The notes under the pieces were generated by a model. The model made no database searches and had not been told where the DNA came from. It saw only the letters and a program-made list of their open reading frames with translations. The translations under genes and the position numbers were made by a program. A DNA stretch of 64,000 bases, from contig NZ_RHPJ01000003.1 in the NCBI RefSeq assembly GCF_004786095.1, positions 248,001 through 312,000 on the forward strand. The letters run 5' to 3'. This DNA comes from Serinibacter arcticus. Lineage in GTDB: Bacteria > Actinomycetota > Actinomycetes > Actinomycetales > Beutenbergiaceae. Shown here piece after piece: positions 52,213 to 60,489 of the stretch (the first letter of the stretch is position 1; every line of letters starts with the position of its first letter).

Positions 52213-53763
52213 TCAGACGGGACGGCGCGCGACGGACAGCACGTGCGTGTCGGGCCAGTCGACGGCGTCCCCCGAGACGGGGTCGCGCAGCGCCGCACCG
52301 GCGGCGAACCGGTGCTCCACAAGCCAGTCGTTGCGCCACGGTCCGCTCGCGGGGTCGAGCTCGAAGCCCGCACCGGTCAGCGTCGTCTCCCAGTCGCTCC
52401 ACGCCATCGTGGTGAAGCGCTCGTGGCACTCCGAGAGCCAGTTGCGTCGGTAGTCGCGCGTGGTCAGGAACTCCATCGCGTCGCGCAGCGGCATCCGGGC
52501 GACGCCGGGCGCCACCCACGCCACCTGGCACCGCCCGCCGGACAGCGCCGGGAAGTCCTGTGCGAACTGCGTCAGCGTGCGGGCGGGGGTGAGCCCGGAG
52601 AGGTGGGCCTCGACCCGGTCAGAGCCCCACCCCGTCATGTCGACGGCCTCGCCCGGGTCGTCGCCGTCGAGCACCAGGTCGACCAGGCGCTCGCCGTCGG
52701 CCGGACCCAGCACGTCCGAGTTGATCCACACGCCGCCGGGCGCCGTCTGGCGGTAGATGCGCTCGGTGAGCAGCTCGAGATCGGCGCGGCCGTCGCCGTA
52801 GCTGGCGATCTCGTGGGTGAGCGCGATCGTGATCGTCGTGTGGACTGAGGAGTCCTCGAAGACGGGTGCGTGCAGGAGGTTGCGCTGCGCGAAGAAGACG
52901 TTCGGGTTGGCGAAGGCGCCCTGGTCCCGGCGGTGCTCGGCCTCGGCCACGAGCGCGCGGGAGACGTCCACGCCGAACAGGTCGGACTCGCCCAGCCGCG
53001 GATCGCGCGAGGCGCGCTCCAGCAGACCGCCGGCGGCGCAACCGAGGTCCACGACCCTGCCCGGCACGACGTGCCCGCGCACCTGCTCCCACTTGCGGTC
53101 GGACCCCTCGTCGAACGCCTTCGAGTACACGGCGTAGTCGCGCGTCTCGGTGAGGTCGCCGTCGGCCGAGACCGTCGGATCCTCGTGCGCGGTCCGGATC
53201 GTGGTGACGAGGTCGTAGCGGTCGAGGTAGCGCAGGGCGGCGGGATCGACGAGGTCGCGCCAGCCGGGCTCGTCGCGCACGGCCGCCTCGAGCACGTCCC
53301 AGGGCCGGACGGGCTGCGGGTCGCGCGCGTCCTCGACCGGGACGATCCGGTAACCCTGCGCGCGGTAGAGCTCGCTGACCTCGGGCGTCGAGCACGCGAC
53401 GACGGTCGTGGCGGGGTCGAGCTCGAGACCCAGCGTCAGGGACGCGCTGCGCACGACCGTGGTGGCGAAGCGCGGACTGCGGGCGACGTCCGGCACCGGC
53501 GCCACCAGCGAGGACAGCCCGGCGTCGTCGGACACCGCCTCGATCATCGCCTCCCGGCGGTTCGCGGGCAGCGGGTTGCGGCGCGTGCCGTGGTGGGTGG
53601 CCGAGGTGAGAGCCCACACCACGCGGGCGTCGTCGGCGACCAGCACGGGCTCACCGGTCTCGTCCGCGGCCCCGCCGAACAGGATCTCGCGCAGCCGGCG
53701 GACCTGGTAGCGCGTCACGAGGTGGTGGCGGCCGGGGAGCAGGACGGTGTCGATCGTGGTCAC
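52213..53763 (-). CDS. Nucleotidyltransferase-like/SAM-methyltransferase fusion protein
   Basis: 516 aa, two domains. Residues 1-190 read like NMN adenylyltransferase: TVLLPGRHHLVTRYQ, TSATHHGTRRNPLPANRREAMIEA (cf. the NPFTAGERxxMI turn), PVPD, CSTPEVSELYRAQGYRI, PWDVLEAAV ... GWRDLV. The HxGH site is replaced by TRYQ, so classical catalysis looks lost. Residues 232-516 form a class I methyltransferase with VVDLGCAAGGLLERA (motif I), GVDV and DVLGPAD. Substrate unknown. I chose GTG 53763 because CATCCT stands six bases upstream; an in-frame ATG at 53826 is possible and would add 21 residues. Confidence 0.7.
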   Translation of the reverse strand: MTTIDTVLLPGRHHLVTRYQVRRLREILFGGAADETGEPVLVADDARVVWALTSATHHGTRRNPLPANRREAMIEAVSDDAGLSSLVAPVPDVARSPRFATTVVRSASLTLGLELDPATTVVACSTPEVSELYRAQGYRIVPVEDARDPQPVRPWDVLEAAVRDEPGWRDLVDPAALRYLDRYDLVTTIRTAHEDPTVSADGDLTETRDYAVYSKAFDEGSDRKWEQVRGHVVPGRVVDLGCAAGGLLERASRDPRLGESDLFGVDVSRALVAEAEHRRDQGAFANPNVFFAQRNLLHAPVFEDSSVHTTITIALTHEIASYGDGRADLELLTERIYRQTAPGGVWINSDVLGPADGERLVDLVLDGDDPGEAVDMTGWGSDRVEAHLSGLTPARTLTQFAQDFPALSGGRCQVAWVAPGVARMPLRDAMEFLTTRDYRRNWLSECHERFTTMAWSDWETTLTGAGFELDPASGPWRNDWLVEHRFAAGAALRDPVSGDAVDWPDTHVLSVARRPV

Positions 53764-53898
53764 CGCACAAGGATGGCGCACCCTCGTGACCGACGCGCTC
53801 GCGGCGTGCTCGTCGGCAGTCGTCATCTCGTCCCCACGGGGCGGTACCGGCACGTCTAGGGTGCTCGACGTGAGATCTCGGGGTGGGGAGCGGTGCCG

Positions 53899-54963
53899 GT
53901 GACGCCCGAGCAGGCGGCCGAGCACGCTCGGCAGTGGGAGGCGAGAGCCGCGACGGCGTGGGACGCGCACGATCGCGCCAGGGCTCAGGCGTACGCCCGT
54001 GGATGGTGGCAGGAGCACGCACGCCTGAGCGCGAGCGTCGACCGCCCCCCGCGAGTGGTGCAGCAGCGAACGGCTCCGCCCGCCGGCGGTTATGCCGGAC
54101 GCCCTTTCCCAGATCCCCCTGGACCGGTGCGTCCGTTCGTTGCGCCGTCGGCCGGCCGGCCGGCCCCCGGGTACCCCGTCGGCCCCGGCCATGCGGTCGC
54201 GAGCCGGCGGAGGGGCTCGGGGTGCGCCGTGGCGGCGGCGATCGTGGCCGTCCTCGCCGTGGTGGCGATCCTGGTTGCAGGTCTTGCCGTCCGACTGGCC
54301 ACCGACCCGCTGGCCGACCCGACCGCCGCCTCCGCGTCACCGACCGCGCCAGCCGTTCCGATGGCTCCGGCGCCGGCGCCGGAGCTGACGACGCCGACGC
54401 CGACCCCGACGCCCGACCCACCCACGCCGCAGGAGTCCTTCCACAACGGGGAGCGCGAACAACCGCTGCCCGACCCGGTGCCGCTCAGCACTGCGCTGCC
54501 CCCGTTCACCGACCAGTACCCGGATCCCACGGACTGGCTCGCCTCGACCGGGGTCACGGGCATCACCGTCATCCCGACCGACGACCCCACGCTCAACTGC
54601 GGCCTGACGGACGGGAACATCACCTACGCCGGTTGCTACCAGGACCAGCACCGGATGGTGGTCTTCGTGTGGTGGAACGCCGACAGCAGCGAGGCGGAGC
54701 GAACGTTCCTCGTCGCGCACGAGTTCAGCCACTGGGTGCAGTGGGACCGCTACTTCGACGTCATCTACGCCGCGGCCCAGCAGGGCTTCAACGGGACGCC
54801 GGACTGGCGCGGCCTGCTCGAGTCCGACGCGAGCTGTCGAGTTCTCAGCTGGGGCGGGTACGACGAGTCGGTGGTCGCGAGCTCCTCGACCCCGTGCACG
54901 ACCGAGGGCTGGTACGAGGGCTGGTTCCTCGACCGGGCCAGGGCGATCGGGGTGCAGTTCTAG
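53899..54963 (+). CDS. Membrane-anchored HExxH protein, putative zinc protease
   Basis: 354 aa. Cytoplasmic N-terminus of 100 residues with two WxxxHxRL-type helices, one membrane helix (GCAVAAAIVAVLAVVAILVAG, about 112-134), a Pro/Thr linker (TPTPTPTPDPP), then an exported domain with HEFSHWVQWDRY (His274, Glu275, His278) and four cysteines. The HEFSH helix parallels metallopeptidases, but no third ligand is clear. Start GTG 53899 chosen for GGGGAG eight bases upstream; a GTG at 53893 lies too close to it. Confidence 0.65.
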   Translation: MTPEQAAEHARQWEARAATAWDAHDRARAQAYARGWWQEHARLSASVDRPPRVVQQRTAPPAGGYAGRPFPDPPGPVRPFVAPSAGRPAPGYPVGPGHAVASRRRGSGCAVAAAIVAVLAVVAILVAGLAVRLATDPLADPTAASASPTAPAVPMAPAPAPELTTPTPTPTPDPPTPQESFHNGEREQPLPDPVPLSTALPPFTDQYPDPTDWLASTGVTGITVIPTDDPTLNCGLTDGNITYAGCYQDQHRMVVFVWWNADSSEAERTFLVAHEFSHWVQWDRYFDVIYAAAQQGFNGTPDWRGLLESDASCRVLSWGGYDESVVASSSTPCTTEGWYEGWFLDRARAIGVQF

Positions 54964-55045
54964 CGACCCCGCCCGTTGCGGGGACCCGCGCCGCCGGAGT
55001 AGCCCCGTCCGAGGCTGCCGTGTCCCGTTGGACGCGGCCGCCGCT

Positions 55046-55118
55046 CGTGAGAGCGATCCGTCCGTCGTGGGAGCGACGTGCGCGGGGTCGCTCCCACGGC
55101 GTATCGATCGCTCTCGCG
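55046..55118. repeat. Nested inverted repeat built from four related arms
   Basis: Outer arms CGTGAGAGCGATC (55046-55058) and GATCGCTCTCGCG (55106-55118), one mismatch; inner arms CGTGGGAGCGAC (55066-55077) and GTCGCTCCCACG (55087-55098), perfect, 9-base loop. All four are variants of CGyGrGAGCGAyC. It lies in the convergent gap after the HExxH gene and before the tRNA terminator. Confidence 0.8.
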
Positions 55119-55173
55119 GTGGGAATACCTCGGGGTCGGGGATGGCTTGTGGCGGAGAAGGGAACACAGAAAA

Positions 55174-55198
55174 GCCGGACCCACATCTGGGGTCCGGC
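55174..55198 (-). terminator. Rho-independent terminator of tRNA-Leu
   Basis: Stem GCCGGACCC / GGGTCCGGC with 7-base loop; on the minus strand it is followed by TTTTC, the only classical U-run terminator seen here. It ends 19 bases downstream of the tRNA 3' end. Confidence 0.85.
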
Positions 55199-55217
55199 CG
55201 TCTCCTGCGTCGTTCTG

Positions 55218-55301
55218 TGTCCAGAGGGGGACTTGAACCCCCACGCCCTTTCGGGCACTAGCACCTCAAGCTAGCGCGTCTGCCATTTCCGCCACCTGGA
55301 C
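55218..55301 (-). tRNA. tRNA-Leu (anticodon GAG)
   Basis: 84 nt class II tRNA: acceptor GTCCAGG with TCTGGAC (one G-U), long variable arm GCCCGAAAGGGC, T arm GGGGG-TTCAAGT-CCCCC, anticodon stem CTAGC/GCTAG with loop TTGAGGT, giving anticodon GAG at plus positions 55265-55267. Reads CUC and CUU. The CCA end is not encoded. Confidence 0.95.
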
Positions 55302-55358
55302 CGGTGGTCTGCTCCGACGTGACCGGTTGTTCTCCGACCGCGTCAGGCAGCGGAGAAG

Positions 55359-55388
55359 ACACTACCATTCACTTTCCGTGGCGCACAA
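55359..55388 (-). promoter_or_regulatory. Promoter of tRNA-Leu
   Basis: On the minus strand TTGTGC (55388-55383), 18-base spacer, TAGTGT (55364-55359), about 50 bases ahead of the mature 5' end. Confidence 0.5.
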
Positions 55389-55455
55389 TCGGCGTCCTGG
55401 TGCGGAAAGGTCCGCCTCGGCGCCGGTCCTCCGATCGCGTGTCGGCGCCCCGCAC

Positions 55456-55461
55456 TACAGT
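55456..55461 (+). promoter_or_regulatory. -10 box of ligA
   Basis: TACAGT at 55456-55461, giving a leader of about 50 bases before the GTG at 55517. No convincing -35. Confidence 0.4.
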
Positions 55462-55516
55462 GTCGACGACCCCCGCGACCAGCCTTCACACCCGTTCGAG
55501 AAGCCCCGAGGACACC

Positions 55517-57529
55517 GTGACACCGACCGATCCTGACGCCGTCGACCTGGTGGCCCTGGCCCGACGGCTGCGCGCTGCGGCGTCGGCCTACTACGACGGC
55601 ACCGAGCAGACGATGACCGACGCCGAGTACGACGCCGCCGTCGACCTGCTGCGGGACGCGGCGGCCGGCGACCCGGTGCTCGAGGCCTCGGTGGCCGACC
55701 TGCTCACCGCGGTCGCCGCGGGGCAGTCCAAGGGCGGTGACGTCGTCCACCCGAGCCTCATGGGCTCGATGGAGAAGGCCAAGACGCTCGAGGAGGTCGC
55801 CGCGCTCGTGGCGGCCGTCGCCGGCCCGGTCCTGGTCGAGCCCAAGCTCGACGGTCTGGCGGTCCGCGCCGTCTACCTCGACGGCGCGCTGCGCCTGGTG
55901 GCCACGCGGGGCAACGGCACCACGGGCGAGAACATCACGGGCAAGGTGCGTTCGCTCGAGGTCGTCGGTCTCCCTCAGCGCCTGCGGGACGGTGCGACGT
56001 CGGTGGAGGTGCGCGGCGAGGTCTTCATGGCCGACGCCGACTTCCCGCGCGCGCAGGAGGTGCGCGCCGAGCTCGGCGGTACCCCGTTCATCAACCAGCG
56101 CAACGGCGCCGCCGGCATCCTGCGCAAGGGTGACACCGGGTACGCGGGGCTGCTGCGGTTCGCGGCCTACGACGTCGTCCCGCTGGAGGGTGAGGCGAGG
56201 ACGATCGGTGCGCCGTCCTACGCGCAGCGCCTGATCGACGCCGGCGCGCTCGGCGTGACGACGGCCAACGGCCTCGTGGCCGACCTGGACGCGCTGCCCA
56301 CGCAGGACGGCGACGACGTCGTCGCGCGCGTCGCGCTGCTGGACGCCGGGCGGGATCGGCTCGGGTTCCCGATCGACGGTGCCGTGGTCAAGGCCGACAC
56401 CGACGACGACCGCCTCCGGCTGGGGATGGGGTCGCGCGCACCGAAGTGGGCCGTGGCCTACAAGTACGAGGCCCAGCAGGCCACCACGACCGTGCGGGCC
56501 ATCACCACGACGGTCGGCCGGACCGGGCGGCTCTCGATCCGCGTCGAGGTCGAGCCGGTCTTCGTCGGCGGGACGACCATCACCTACGCCACGGGGCACA
56601 ACGCGCCGTGGATGCTGGAGCGCGACGTCCGTGTCGGTGACACCGTGGTCATCAAGCGGGCGGGTGACGTCATCCCCTACATCGAGACGGTCGTCGTCGC
56701 CGCCCGGTCCGAGGGCTCCGAGCCGTGGGTGCCGCCGGAGACCGATCCGAACGGCAACCCGTGGGACAGGACCACCCTGCTGTGGCGCTCCACGGACCCG
56801 ACGCTGTCGGTCGGTGGGCTCATCGAGTACGCGGTGGGGCGCGACGCGTTGGACATCGAGGGCATCGGCTCGGAGATCGTGGCCGCCCTGGTGGAGAACG
56901 GCCACGTCAGCACCGTGGCGGACGTCTTCGCGCTGGACCTGGAAACCCTGACCACCCTGCAGCTGTCCGAGGGCCGGACCCTGGGTGCGAAGAACGCCGC
57001 CAAGATCCACGCCGAGATCGAGCGGGCGCGCTCGGCCCCGTGGAACCGCGTGATCACGGCGCTGGGCATGCGGATGACCGGCCGCACGTCCTCGCGCAGG
57101 CTCGCCGCGGCGTTCCCGACCATGGCCCGGCTCCGCGCCGCCTCCGTGGAGGAGCTGGCCGACGTCGACGGCATCGGGCCGATCAAGGCGCAGGTGATCT
57201 TCGACGGCCTGCACGCGCTGGAGGAGGCGGGCGTGCTCGACGCGCTCGAGCGCCACGGGGTCCACCTGGGCAGCGACCGCGACGGTGACGAGACCGAGCT
57301 GCCGCTCACGGGCCTGACGATCGTGGTGTCCGGTTCGGTGCCGGGCTACACCCGCACCACGGTCGCCGAGATGATCGAGGCGAAGGGCGGCCGATCCTCC
57401 AGCTCGATCTCCGCGGCCACCAGCGTGCTGGTCTCGGAGCCCTCGACGTCGGCCAAGTACGTCAAGGCGGCCAAGCTCGGCGTCCGCATCCTCACGCCGC
57501 AGGAGTTCCTGGAGCTGGCCGGCGTCTGA
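55517..57529 (+). CDS. ligA: NAD-dependent DNA ligase, LigA-like but lacking the zinc finger
   Basis: 670 aa. Domain Ia YYDGTEQTMTDAEYDAAVDLL, adenylation Lys110 in VEPKLDG, motif III EVRGEVFM, motif IV DGAVVKAD, motif V KWAVAYKYEAQQ, OB fold VGRTGRLS ... RAGDVIPYIE, HhH DIEGIGSEIVAAL and DVDGIGPIKAQ, BRCT ending ILTPQEFLELAGV. The four-Cys zinc finger is replaced by VPPETDPNGNPWDRTTLL and the whole protein has no cysteine. HPSLMGSMEKA replaces the usual HxxPMLSL. It may be the essential ligase or a second LigA-type enzyme. GTG start with GAGG upstream. Confidence 0.88.
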   Translation: MTPTDPDAVDLVALARRLRAAASAYYDGTEQTMTDAEYDAAVDLLRDAAAGDPVLEASVADLLTAVAAGQSKGGDVVHPSLMGSMEKAKTLEEVAALVAAVAGPVLVEPKLDGLAVRAVYLDGALRLVATRGNGTTGENITGKVRSLEVVGLPQRLRDGATSVEVRGEVFMADADFPRAQEVRAELGGTPFINQRNGAAGILRKGDTGYAGLLRFAAYDVVPLEGEARTIGAPSYAQRLIDAGALGVTTANGLVADLDALPTQDGDDVVARVALLDAGRDRLGFPIDGAVVKADTDDDRLRLGMGSRAPKWAVAYKYEAQQATTTVRAITTTVGRTGRLSIRVEVEPVFVGGTTITYATGHNAPWMLERDVRVGDTVVIKRAGDVIPYIETVVVAARSEGSEPWVPPETDPNGNPWDRTTLLWRSTDPTLSVGGLIEYAVGRDALDIEGIGSEIVAALVENGHVSTVADVFALDLETLTTLQLSEGRTLGAKNAAKIHAEIERARSAPWNRVITALGMRMTGRTSSRRLAAAFPTMARLRAASVEELADVDGIGPIKAQVIFDGLHALEEAGVLDALERHGVHLGSDRDGDETELPLTGLTIVVSGSVPGYTRTTVAEMIEAKGGRSSSSISAATSVLVSEPSTSAKYVKAAKLGVRILTPQEFLELAGV

Positions 57530-57535
57530 GCCGCC

Positions 57536-57569
57536 GGCCGCGATCCGCACGGGCGTGCGGATCGCGGCC
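57536..57569 (+). terminator. Terminator after ligA
   Basis: Perfect 15-bp stem GGCCGCGATCCGCAC / GTGCGGATCGCGGCC with a GGGC loop, 7 bases past the stop; it lies ahead of the convergent GH81 gene and may act in both directions. Confidence 0.85.
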
Positions 57570-57576
57570 CGGTCAT

Positions 57577-57616
57577 CCCTGCGCGGCCACCATCAACCCT
57601 GTGCAGCCACCATCAG
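57577..57616 (-). repeat. 20-bp imperfect tandem duplication across the GH81 stop codon
   Basis: CCCTGCGCGGCCACCATCAA (57577-57596) and CCCTGTGCAGCCACCATCAG (57597-57616), three differences. The coding copy encodes the end LMVAAQG-stop; the other repeats it out of frame. Confidence 0.8.
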
Positions 57617-59761
57617 CCACGCGAGCAGGTAGGACCGCGAGAACGCGCCGTCGATCGCGTCGTCCGGCAGCTCCCGCGCCTGCGCGAGCGCGGCCGTGGC
57701 CGCCTCCGGACCGGCCAGCGCGCGGTAGGCGAGCAGGTAGTCGGAGAACTGGGGAACGTCGCTCGGCACGGCGTCGGCACCGTCCCACGCCTCGCGCACC
57801 ACGGCCTCGACGTGCTCGGGCGAGCTGTCGCCCAGGTACGCCTGCGACGGGGACATGGGCAGCAGCTGGATACCGGCCATCGCGGAGGCCTCCGGCGAGA
57901 ACCAGGTCGCCCAGTCGCGCTTGCCGCCCCAGTTCATCGCCACGATCTCGTGCTCGAAGGAGCCCATCCCGACGCCGTCGAGGTTGGGGTCCATCCAGTA
58001 GTCGAGCGCGCTGGTGGCCTCGTTCGCGAGCAGCCACGCCCCGGTCGTCGCGAGGTCGGACCGCTCGCTGACCCGGCCCCACAGCTCCAGCCCCGCCCAC
58101 GCGGTCACGGCCTCGGAGCTGGACTCCTGGTTGTTCCCGTCGGCGAACGGGGAGGGGCCGGACGCCCACGAGTGCCCGCGGTAGGGATCGAACACGCGGC
58201 GGACCGGCACCTGGTCGGTGGTCGCGGGGGAGGCGACGTCGGCCGCCAGGGCCTCCATCGTCGGCGCCATCTCCTCGACCCGGTCGGGGTCGAGGGTGCC
58301 GAGCACGGCCGCGGCGTAGAGCAGGTAGCCGTAGTGGAAGTGGTGGTCGTTGAACTCCTCGGAGCCGAACGACGGCGCCATCCCGACCACGCCGCGCCAC
58401 TGCTCGTCGTAGACGAGGCAGCGCTCACCACCGGCGTCGCCACCGGGCTCGCCGCAGCCGGTCAGCCACGGCTCGATCCCCGCCGTCAGGCGAGCCACGG
58501 CGTCGGCCCGCAGGTCGGCGTCGCCCAGCCCGTCCGCGAGGGAGGCGAGCATCGCGAGCCGGTACAGGGCCTTGGTGCCGAAGTAGGAGTCACCCGGGAG
58601 CACCTCGGGGGTGGCGGCGAGGTCCTCGCGCAGCGCGGCGACGACCTCCTCGCGCTCGTCCTGCGGCAGGTCGGCCACGCCGTCGAGCGACGTGCGCGCC
58701 TCGCGCAGCGGCACCGTCCAGGTGGAGGTCGACCCCCCGCAGACCGTCAGCTCGCCGAGCACGCTGGCGTAGCTGCCGAGGTCGCAGACCTCGGCCGCGC
58801 CCTGGTGGGGCAGCCGCGCGACGGCGCTCGCCCCGCCGTCGACGGTGGCGTAGGTCAGCGTGGTGGTCGCGAGGCCCGCGGTCGGGTCCACGTCGCCCGC
58901 CACGCTCGTGGACTCCACGGGGTGGGAGGCGGCGGCCACGAGGCCCGAGGGCGACTGCCCGTCCGGTACGGCCCACAGCACGGCGACCTCGTCGGCGGCC
59001 AGTGCAAGCGTTCCGCCCGACAGCGCGTCGGTCGGCACCAGCGCGGCGTAGGTGTGGGTGGCGACGTCGGTCGTCGCCAGCACGAGGCCCGTCGGGACGT
59101 CGCCGGCCGCGGCGGCGTCCACGGGGGTGAGGTCCGGTCCGAGTCCGAGCTGGACGTCCTGCCGCGCGGTCACCGTCACGAACGGCGACCCCTCGGCCAG
59201 CAGCGTCGAGGTCAGCGGCTCGCCGCCCTCGTCCAGGTGGTCGACGCGCACGCTGAGCTCGTCCCACGCCGCCACCACGAACGAGGCCGCCGGCACGTCC
59301 AGGACGACGCGGTCGACGTGCGCACCGGTGATGACGGCGGCGGTCGAGGCGACGTCGGGCAGACCGATGGCCACCTGGGAGGAGGAGATCCGGGCGCTGA
59401 GGGGCAGCGGGAACACGGGGAGCGACTCCTCGGACAGCGCGAGCGAGGAGAACCACCGGTTGGTGGGCGGCAGCACGCCGTCGGCCAGCCGCAGCGTGGT
59501 CGGCGGGGTCAGGGTCTCTCTCGGCAGGGCGGCCAGCGCCTCGCCCTGCGACGCCGGAGCCTCGGTCGGGAGCGCGGCAGCCGTCGCCGAGGCGGGAGGC
59601 CCCGCGGACGACGAGGACGCGCCCGGCCCGCCGGCCGACCCGGCGGGGCCACCGGAACCGTCAGCACCGCCCGAGCCGGGGGTGCAGGCCGCCAGACCGA
59701 CCGCGCCGGTCAGCACGACGGCGAGCAGAGCGACCGCCGGACGCGAGACGCCACCGATCAC
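57593..59761 (-). CDS. GH81 endo-beta-1,3-glucanase-like lipoprotein
   Basis: 722 aa. Lipoprotein signal LTGAVGLAAC (Cys26) and a long Gly/Ser/Ala linker (to about 75). GH81 body: LPPTNRWFSSLAL, FFGTKALYRLA-like YFGTKALYRLA, the catalytic pair region EFNDHHFHYGYLLYAAAVL (about 470) and DGNNQESSSEAVTAW (about 545). GH81 enzymes cut beta-1,3-glucan. Last gene of a three-gene operon after a GT2 synthase and an HlyD-like protein, ATGA overlap with the latter; so it probably trims or releases the polymer made by that synthase. Confidence 0.85.
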   Translation of the reverse strand: MIGGVSRPAVALLAVVLTGAVGLAACTPGSGGADGSGGPAGSAGGPGASSSSAGPPASATAAALPTEAPASQGEALAALPRETLTPPTTLRLADGVLPPTNRWFSSLALSEESLPVFPLPLSARISSSQVAIGLPDVASTAAVITGAHVDRVVLDVPAASFVVAAWDELSVRVDHLDEGGEPLTSTLLAEGSPFVTVTARQDVQLGLGPDLTPVDAAAAGDVPTGLVLATTDVATHTYAALVPTDALSGGTLALAADEVAVLWAVPDGQSPSGLVAAASHPVESTSVAGDVDPTAGLATTTLTYATVDGGASAVARLPHQGAAEVCDLGSYASVLGELTVCGGSTSTWTVPLREARTSLDGVADLPQDEREEVVAALREDLAATPEVLPGDSYFGTKALYRLAMLASLADGLGDADLRADAVARLTAGIEPWLTGCGEPGGDAGGERCLVYDEQWRGVVGMAPSFGSEEFNDHHFHYGYLLYAAAVLGTLDPDRVEEMAPTMEALAADVASPATTDQVPVRRVFDPYRGHSWASGPSPFADGNNQESSSEAVTAWAGLELWGRVSERSDLATTGAWLLANEATSALDYWMDPNLDGVGMGSFEHEIVAMNWGGKRDWATWFSPEASAMAGIQLLPMSPSQAYLGDSSPEHVEAVVREAWDGADAVPSDVPQFSDYLLAYRALAGPEAATAALAQARELPDDAIDGAFSRSYLLAWLMVAAQG

Positions 59762-60489
59762 AGGCCGATCTTCCGGCCGAAGTCACCGAGGCTGCGGGAG
59801 ACCTCGGCGAGCGGGCCCTCCTCGCGGAGCGACATGCTCGCCTCGACCGGGGTGCCCGGCTGGTAGAGGCCGTCGGGGTTGGACCCGGCCAGCGCGTCGC
59901 TGGCCACGACGACCACGGCGCGGGCACGGCCCTCGTCGGTGGTGACGGAGACGGACCGGACCGTGCCGTCCAGGTGGGCGGCGTTCGGCAGCGACAGCTG
60001 CACGGGCGCACCGATCTCCACGCGGGCGTACTCACGCGGCGTGAGGTCGAACTGCGCCTGGACGTAGAGCGTCTCGGGCTGCGCGATCGCCGTGAGGATC
60101 GAACCGGCGGGGACGAAGGACCCGGCGCGCGCACCGAGACCGGTGACGATGCCGTCGGCCGGGGCGAGGAACGTCATGGTGCCGGCGTCGTCCACGGTGT
60201 AGCCGCCGGAGTCGGTGGCCACGGTGCCCTCGCGCAGGTCGCGCTGGAGGGCGAGGGAGGCGACGGTGAAGAGCTCCTGTCCGGCGGTGACGGCGTCGCC
60301 GTCGGCCACGAAGGTCTCCTCCACGGTGCCGGGGTAGTCGGTGCCGATCTCGAGCGAGCCGATCTGGATGGAGGCCGTGTCGCTCGTGCTCTGCGACAGC
60401 CGGTTGCCGAGCAGCACGGTCGAGCCGGCCGTGACGACGAGGACGACGAGGACGCCGGTGAGGAGCTTGAGGACGGAACGCAGGGACAT
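59758..60489 (-). CDS. HlyD-like membrane fusion protein, short form
   Basis: 243 aa. N-terminal helix (about 8-27), then a split lipoyl/beta-barrel: YPGTVEETFVADGDAVTAGQ ELFTV (first half), FLAPADGIVTGLGARAGSFVPAG (second half) with only a short linker in place of the usual long coiled coil, and a beta-barrel domain VQAQFDLTPREYARVEIGAPV. Comparable to the MFP part of alginate (Alg44) and polysaccharide export machines. Overlaps the GT2 gene by one base and GH81 by ATGA. Confidence 0.82.
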   Translation of the reverse strand: MSLRSVLKLLTGVLVVLVVTAGSTVLLGNRLSQSTSDTASIQIGSLEIGTDYPGTVEETFVADGDAVTAGQELFTVASLALQRDLREGTVATDSGGYTVDDAGTMTFLAPADGIVTGLGARAGSFVPAGSILTAIAQPETLYVQAQFDLTPREYARVEIGAPVQLSLPNAAHLDGTVRSVSVTTDEGRARAVVVVASDALAGSNPDGLYQPGTPVEASMSLREEGPLAEVSRSLGDFGRKIGL

